Origin: Nonomuraea helvata
Lineage (GTDB): Bacteria; Actinomycetota; Actinomycetes; Streptosporangiales; Streptosporangiaceae
Direction of reading: 5' to 3'
Length of the DNA: 64,000 bases
NCBI RefSeq assembly: GCF_039535785.1
Contig: NZ_BAAAXV010000005.1
Coordinates: 186,001 to 250,000, forward strand
Each line of letters opens with the position of its first letter. Position 1 is the first letter of the stretch. Position numbers and translations under genes: made by a program. Below are positions 59,455-64,000 of this stretch, one piece after another. A model generated the notes under the pieces. The model worked only from the letters and a program-made list of their open reading frames with translations, had not been told where the DNA came from and did no database searches.

Positions 59455-59918
59455 TGGGCCGCCGGGTGCGCTACGACGGCCGCGCCAAGACCAGCGCGGA
59501 CGCCCGGCTGGCGACGTGGCGTGAAGAGGGCAGGCTGGTGCCCCACTGCCCGGAGGTCGCGGGCGGGCTGCCGATCCCGCGCCCGGCCGCCGAGATCGAG
59601 GGCGGGGCGGGCGGCGCGGCCGTCCTGTCCGGTGCCGCCCGCGTGCTGGCGAGCGACGGGTCCGACGTCACGGCCGAGTTCCTGGCGGGCGCCCGGTCGG
59701 CGCTCGCGGCAGCCCAGGCGTCCGGCATCCGGCTGGCGGTGCTGAAGGAGGGCAGCCCGTCCTGTGGCGCGCTGTCGATCTACGACGGCACGTTCACGGG
59801 CCACCGCACCCCGGGACAGGGCGTCACGACGGCCCTGCTGGAGCAGAACGGCATCCGCGTCTTCGGCGAGGACCAGATCGACGAGGCCGCCGACTACCTG
59901 CGCACCCTGGAGACGTAG
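59424..59918 (+). CDS. DUF523 family protein
   Basis: The 164-residue protein begins EKVLVSACLMGRRVRYDGRAK and has LVPHCPEVAGGLPIPRPAAEIEGG, LKEGSPSCGALSIYDGTFTG and GVTTALLEQNGIRVFGE. The conserved Cys in SACLMG and GSPSCG define DUF523. Function unknown, with a possible metal or nucleotide role. Its start overlaps the exporter 3' end by 31 bp. Confidence 0.93.
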   Translation: MEKVLVSACLMGRRVRYDGRAKTSADARLATWREEGRLVPHCPEVAGGLPIPRPAAEIEGGAGGAAVLSGAARVLASDGSDVTAEFLAGARSALAAAQASGIRLAVLKEGSPSCGALSIYDGTFTGHRTPGQGVTTALLEQNGIRVFGEDQIDEAADYLRTLET

Positions 59919-60274
59919 AACGCTCCCGTGAGCCCGGCGGCGAGCGCGACCGCCATCACGCTGTGATACCAGCCGAGCGGCGCGCTCTCCGGGCCCGGCC
60001 CGAGCGCCAGCGACAGGATCCCCAGCAGCACCCCGGCCAGCGCGGCCGCGTGACTGTAGATCAGCCCGTCCCAGGCCCAGGCCCGCCCGGCCAGCACGCC
60101 GTACGCCCCGGTGAGCATGGCCGCGGCGCAGAGCGTCTCCACGATCGCGGCCGGCACGATCACGGGCTCGCCCACCGGCCCGAACGCGATCCCCGCGTGC
60201 ATCAGCGCGAAGAAGAGGAAGACCAGCGCGTAGAGCAGCGACAACCGGCCCAGAGCCGTGCGGAGTGCGTCCAT
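59894..60274 (-). CDS. Four-helix membrane protein
   Basis: The 126-residue protein from the ATG at 60274 has four hydrophobic segments (LSLLYALVFLFFALMHAGIAF, VIVPAAIVETLCAAAMLTGAYGVLAG, AWDGLIYSHAAALAGVLLGILSLALG and YHSVMAVALAAGLTGAFYV). No named family is assigned. It converges with the DUF523 gene, overlapping by 25 bp. The 238 bp between it and the DyP gene contain no gene. Confidence 0.78.
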   Translation of the reverse strand: MDALRTALGRLSLLYALVFLFFALMHAGIAFGPVGEPVIVPAAIVETLCAAAMLTGAYGVLAGRAWAWDGLIYSHAAALAGVLLGILSLALGPGPESAPLGWYHSVMAVALAAGLTGAFYVSRVRR

Positions 60275-60512
60275 GGGCTCCACGTTCGCACCCGGCGGTG
60301 ACCGCGTAATCGTCCCTGGGGAGGCGGCGCGGGTACCACGTGAGCGGTAGGCCGCCCGGATCGGGAAATCCAACCGGCCGTATTCAGGGAAACTTTCTCG
60401 CGCTCTTGGGAGTCGTACGAATTGGGGCGCGTCGGGGGATTCGCGAAGAACGTTTCTCATGCGGCGCGTAGGGGGCCCGATTTCACATCGAAACGGGGAA
60501 AGGGACTCGGCA

Positions 60513-61886
60513 ATGCCTGTCGACCTGAACAACGCACAACCTCTGGCCTGGGACTCGGCCACGCTCGACGCGGACACCAAGGCGATGCTCGACAATCTCC
60601 AGCCGAACATCCTGCGCGCGCACGTGCGCGAGCACCTGTCCGTGCTGTTCGTCAGGTTCAACGACGTCAAGGAAGGGAGAGCGTTCCTGCGGCACGTCGC
60701 GACCACCAAGATGAAGTCGGCGCGCAAGCACCTGGAGGAGGTGCGCGACTTCGCCGCCAAGGGCCGTCGCGGCACGCCGTACGTGGGCGTCGGCATCAGC
60801 AAGGCCGGATACCGCGACCTCGGCCACTCGGTCGAGGACCTGCGCAAGTTCGGGGACAAGGTGTTCCGCGACGGCATGAAGCGGCGCATCGCGGAGGTCA
60901 ACGACCCGCCGGTGGAGATGTGGGAGCGCACGTACCAGCGGGAGATCCACGCCGTCATCATGATCGGCGACGCGGAGCCGGAGCGGGTGGCGGCGCTGCG
61001 CGAGGAGATCCTCGGCGAGCTGCCGGAGAGCGCGCGACTGCTCGGCGAGGAGACCGGGCAGGGCATGCGCAACCCCGCCGGTGACGGCATCGAGCACTTC
61101 GGGTACGTGGACGGCCGCAGCCAACCGCTGTTCGTGAAGGACGAGGTGGACAAGGAGCCGAAGAAGCACTGGAACCCGGCGTTCCCGCTGAGCAACGTCC
61201 TCGTGCCCGACCCCTTCGCGCCGAACCCGGTCCGTCACCACGGCAGCTACCTGGTGTTCAGGAAGCTCGAGCAGAACGTGCGGGCGTTCAAGGAGATCGA
61301 GCGGGACCTGGCCGACAACCTCGGCCTGGCCGGCGCCGACCGCGACCGGGCGGGAGCCATGATCGTCGGCCGGTTCAGGGACGGCACTCCCCTGACCAGC
61401 AAGGCGAAGGCCGGCGGCGGGCCGGTGAGCAACGACTTCACCTTCGACGACGATGGCGAGGGCACCAAGTGCCCGTTCAGCGGGCACATCAGGAAGACCA
61501 ACCCGCGCTCGTTCGGGCGAGAGGTGCTCATGGCCCGGCGGGGACAGACGTACGGGGAGCGCACCGACCAGCCGTGGGACGACTCGCCGCCGGAGACGCG
61601 GCCGAGCGGTGAGGTGGGGCTGCTCTTCATGGCGTTCAACGGGAGCCTGGTGAGCCAGTTCGAGTTCACGCAGCAGTCGTGGGCGAACAACCCCGACTTC
61701 CTCAACCCGGCCACCGGTCACGATCCGGTCATCGGGCAGGGCGCGCGGGACATCAAGGTGACGTTCCCCAAGGTCTGGGGGAAGCCGGAGATGTCCACCC
61801 CGCAGGCTCAGGTGGCTCAGACGGTGACGATGAGGGGCGGCGAGTACTTCTTCGCGCCGTCCCTGGCGTACCTGCGCAATCTGTAA
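60513..61886 (+). CDS. DyP-type (dye-decolourising) heme peroxidase
   Basis: The 457-residue protein has the DyP GxxDG-type motif in GYVDGRSQPLF (catalytic Asp), GSYLVFRKLEQNVRAFKE, and the proximal heme His in CPFSGHIRKTNPR. The C-terminal ENNPDFLNPATGHDP-like segment and YFFAPSLAYLRNL complete the ferredoxin-like fold. It lacks a Tat signal, so it acts in the cytoplasm or within an encapsulin if one exists elsewhere. It is larger than encapsulin-cargo DyPs and may be a B/C-class member. AAAGGGA precedes the ATG. Confidence 0.93.
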   Translation: MPVDLNNAQPLAWDSATLDADTKAMLDNLQPNILRAHVREHLSVLFVRFNDVKEGRAFLRHVATTKMKSARKHLEEVRDFAAKGRRGTPYVGVGISKAGYRDLGHSVEDLRKFGDKVFRDGMKRRIAEVNDPPVEMWERTYQREIHAVIMIGDAEPERVAALREEILGELPESARLLGEETGQGMRNPAGDGIEHFGYVDGRSQPLFVKDEVDKEPKKHWNPAFPLSNVLVPDPFAPNPVRHHGSYLVFRKLEQNVRAFKEIERDLADNLGLAGADRDRAGAMIVGRFRDGTPLTSKAKAGGGPVSNDFTFDDDGEGTKCPFSGHIRKTNPRSFGREVLMARRGQTYGERTDQPWDDSPPETRPSGEVGLLFMAFNGSLVSQFEFTQQSWANNPDFLNPATGHDPVIGQGARDIKVTFPKVWGKPEMSTPQAQVAQTVTMRGGEYFFAPSLAYLRNL

Positions 61887-61898
61887 CACCGCGCACGT

Positions 61899-61932
61899 AA
61901 AAGGCCGGACCTCGTTCGGGGCCCGGCCTTTT
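61899..61932. terminator. Bidirectional terminator after the DyP gene
   Basis: AAAAGGCCGG (61899-61908) and CCGGCCTTTT (61923-61932) form a perfect 10-bp stem 12 bp after the DyP stop, with T-runs readable on both strands. The SPW gene ends 11 bp further on the other strand, so it serves both. Confidence 0.9.
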
Positions 61933-61942
61933 CGGTGAGTGC

Positions 61943-62296
61943 CTAGTGCTGGATCACGTGGCGGTGCGCCGCCCGGCTGACCGGCACCGCGGTCAGGCTG
62001 AGCACCACCGTGACGACGCCCACGACCCAGGACGTCCAGGACGCGCCGCGCTCCTGGGTGTAGGTCATGACCCAGGGGGCGACGAACAGGAGCACGCCCC
62101 ACAGCGTGTTCAGCCACTCGGTCGCGACCAGGCCGGGCCTGGCGAGCGACGCGAGGGAGGTGAGCGCGATGAGGATACCCAGCACGATCAGGGACGGCGC
62201 GGCGCCCGAGGCGCTCGCGACCCAGATCGGGGAGAGTAGCGCGTAGATGCCGGCGATCAGGGTCACCCAGTCCTGCCAGCGCGACCATGCCTTCAT
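61943..62296 (-). CDS. SPW repeat membrane protein
   Basis: The 117-residue protein begins KAWSRWQDWVTLIAGIYALLSPIWV and has a second W-x-x-x-W-G-[VI]-[LW]-L-F-[VI]-[AS]-P-W repeat (WLNTLWGVLLFVAPWVM), the SPW repeat family, with four hydrophobic segments. The ATG at 62296 suits the family; an ATG at 62311 would overlap the binding site. Function unknown. Confidence 0.88.
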   Translation of the reverse strand: MKAWSRWQDWVTLIAGIYALLSPIWVASASGAAPSLIVLGILIALTSLASLARPGLVATEWLNTLWGVLLFVAPWVMTYTQERGASWTSWVVGVVTVVLSLTAVPVSRAAHRHVIQH

Positions 62297-62478
62297 GAGA
62301 ACCTCCGCCAACGGCGTTTGCGAGGCTGGCCTGTTCGGTCAGTCGATCTTACTTCTATAACCCCGAATGACCTGCGGAGATTCCCGTTCTCCCGGCGCCG
62401 GGGTGCGAAGAAGTGTGTACGCCGGGTTCAGCCCGCCGGAGGAGGCGGGGCCCCGGCCCGCGGCGGCATGATCCTGGC

Positions 62479-63159
62479 ATGACGATCGGACTGCTGCTCA
62501 CGCTCGCCGCCCTCGCGCTCGTCGACAGCACCAGCTTCGGCACCCTCGGCATCCCCGTGTACCTGCTGCTTGCTTCGGAACGCCCGCGGCTGTCGATCTA
62601 CCTCGCCACGCTGGCGGCGTTCTACTTCCTGGTGGGAGTCGCGCTCATGCTGGGGCTTTCGACGGCGATGGAGCGCTTCGGGGACACGCTGCGCAGCGGA
62701 CCGGCGTACTGGGTGCAGCTCGCGCTGGGCGCCGGGCTGTTCGCGCTGAGCTTCCGGTTCGATCCCAAGCGGCGCGCGAAGCTCGGCAGGCCCGAGCGGC
62801 GCTTCGAGCCCCGGGTGGGCGGTCCCCGGGTGATGGTGCTGCTGGGGCTGAGCGCCGGAGCCCTGGAGGTGGCCACGATGGTGCCCTACCTCGCCGCGAT
62901 CGGCATCATGACCACGTCGGAGCTGCCGGCCGAGCAGTGGGTGCCCGTGCTGGCCGCGTACGTGCTCGTCATGATGTTGCCGCCGCTGGCGCTCATGGGG
63001 CTGCGCGGCCTGGCGGGAGCCTGGCTGGAGCCGAAGCTGGAGCGCCTGCGAGCCTGGATGAGCAGGCACGCGGCGTCGGCCCTGAGCTGGGGGCTGGCCA
63101 TCGTCGGTTTCCTGCTGGCCCGGGATGCGGCGTTCTATCTGTTCTTCCGGAGCCCATAG
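62479..63159 (+). CDS. GAP family (Sap/sulfolipid-addressing-like) membrane protein
   Basis: The 226-residue protein has six hydrophobic segments and the opening TIGLLLTLAALALVDSTSFGTLGIPVYLLLASERPR, typical of the GAP/SfLAP-like family related to LysE exporters. It carries a charged central loop (RFDPKRRAKLGRPERRFEP). Possible role in lipid or metabolite export is inferred from the family only. Confidence 0.85.
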   Translation: MTIGLLLTLAALALVDSTSFGTLGIPVYLLLASERPRLSIYLATLAAFYFLVGVALMLGLSTAMERFGDTLRSGPAYWVQLALGAGLFALSFRFDPKRRAKLGRPERRFEPRVGGPRVMVLLGLSAGALEVATMVPYLAAIGIMTTSELPAEQWVPVLAAYVLVMMLPPLALMGLRGLAGAWLEPKLERLRAWMSRHAASALSWGLAIVGFLLARDAAFYLFFRSP

Positions 63160-63200
63160 GATCGGATGCCTCCGCTGGATCTTCGGGGGGAGATCTGAGA

Positions 63201-64000
63201 TGTTGCGGGCGTTCCTGAGGACCGAGGCAGGCAGCACGAGCGTGCTGCTGGTCGCCACGGTGCTCGCCCTGCTCTGGGCCAACTCACCGTGGGCCGGCAC
63301 CTACGACGCGTTCTGGCACACGCGGATGGGGATCTCCTTCGGGGACGCCGCGTTCTCGCTGGACCTGCGGCACTGGGTCAACGACGGCCTCATGACCGTC
63401 TTCTTCTTCCTCATCGGGCTCGAGGTCTCGTACGAGGTGCGGCTCGGACAGCTCAGGGACCGGCGGCTCGTCGCCGTCCCCGCGGTCGCGGCGTTCGGCG
63501 GGATGCTGGTCCCGGCCGGCGTCTACCTCCTGCTCAACGCCGGCGGCCCCGGCGCGGGCGGGTGGGGCGTGCCGATCGCCACCGACACCGCGTTCGTGCT
63601 GGGCGTGCTGGCCGTCGTCGGCGCCCGGTGCCCCGATCCGCTCCGGGCGTTCCTGCTGACGCTGGCCATCGTGGACGACGTGCTGGCGATCATGATCATC
63701 GCGATCTTCTACACGGCCGCCATCGACGTGCCCGCGCTCATCGCCGCCGCCCTGCTGCTCGCGGCCATCGTGACCCTGCGGTGGCTGCGGATCTGGCGGG
63801 CGCCCGCCTACATCGTGCTGGGGTTCGCGCTCTGGGTGGCCACGCTCGAGAGCGGGATCCACCCGACCCTGGTCGGCATCGCCCTCGGCATCCTGGTCTT
63901 CGTCTACGCGCCCACCGACCACAAGCTGCTGCTCGCGGGCGAGGCCGTGCAGGAGTTCACCAGCGAGCCGAGCGCGGCGGCTGCCAGGGAGGCCACGCGG
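63201..64000 (+). CDS. nhaA: Na+/H+ antiporter NhaA, truncated by the window end
   Basis: From the ATG at 63201 the reading frame is open to the window end (266 codons). It has LWANSPWAGTYDAFWHTRMGI, MTVFFFLIGLEVSYEVRLGQL, the PIATDTAFVLGVLAVVG motif and the paired catalytic Asp in TLAIVDDVLAIMII, diagnostic of NhaA. It exchanges Na+ or Li+ for H+ at the membrane. Some actinobacterial NhaA proteins carry a C-terminal thioredoxin-like domain; that part is outside the window. Confidence 0.95.

Noticed and set aside
63284..63922. Minus-strand frame within nhaA
   Set aside because: Opposite a clear NhaA reading frame with all catalytic motifs; the minus-strand translation is charged low-complexity sequence.
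1..64000. CRISPR array, prophage or rRNA operon
   Set aside because: No regularly spaced direct repeats with unique spacers, phage structural genes or rRNA-like sequence were seen; the TnpB-like gene is not accompanied by an array.

Overview
The window is very GC-rich, with strongly G/C-biased third codon positions, frequent GTG starts and many 4-bp ATGA/GTGA overlaps. Several families are typical of actinomycetes: GlxA-type and CGNR regulators, the MYDYYLGG methyltransferases, LLM flavin enzymes, SPW membrane proteins and EACC1-caspases. The best guess is a large-genome filamentous actinomycete of the Streptosporangiales type (Nonomuraea-like); the genus is an inference.

Left part (1-17 kb): an EI24 membrane protein, then a foreign-looking TnpB-like RuvC nuclease gene set against maf. 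Next come a DUF937 protein, an FtsH protease, a proline-rich membrane-anchored protein, a DUF3616 protein, a PTH2-type peptidyl-tRNA hydrolase with an MFS exporter, a GlxA-like regulator, a SAM methyltransferase, a CGNR zinc-finger regulator, and a VOC/PNPOx pair. The region ends with a 918-residue EACC1-caspase-membrane protein that looks like a conflict or cell-death effector.

Middle (17-29.6 kb): regulator/enzyme pairs, including a TetR/SDR pair with a 12-bp inverted repeat. A methyltransferase, type III polyketide synthase and ICMT-like methyltransferase form a small lipid or pyrone locus. They are followed by a von Willebrand factor A (VWA) lipoprotein, an EF-hand protein and a divergent cyclodipeptide synthase. 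A tRNA-Ala(GGC), a membrane-protein pseudogene, DUF3224, an LLM enzyme and an alditol oxidase follow.

L-arabinose region (29.6-43.8 kb, all minus strand): a furanose-type ABC importer (ytfQ-ytfR-ytfT-yjfF), a ChvE/GguAB-type importer, a LacI regulator, then araB-araD-araA. Four near-identical 14-bp operators (consensus TGTKANCGCTAACA) precede or overlap ytfQ, chvE and araB, so the cluster reads as one regulon: import by two transporters, isomerisation, phosphorylation and epimerisation to xylulose 5-phosphate.

Right part (43.8-64 kb): a metallophosphoesterase, a MocR-like protein lacking the PLP lysine, a WYL/VOC pair with a 25-bp palindrome, a TetR regulator divergent from a TIM-barrel-like protein, and a PIN/Phd toxin-antitoxin pair whose PIN protein has lost one expected acidic residue. 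A second identical tRNA-Ala(GGC) lies in inverted orientation, followed by a SigJ sigma-factor remnant, an HTH/Clp-N pair behind a 19-bp-armed palindrome, an AlaX-like editing protein, two exporters, small membrane proteins, a DyP peroxidase, and a truncated nhaA at the right edge. No CRISPR array, rRNA or prophage is visible. Long open frames opposite real genes are composition artefacts and are left out.
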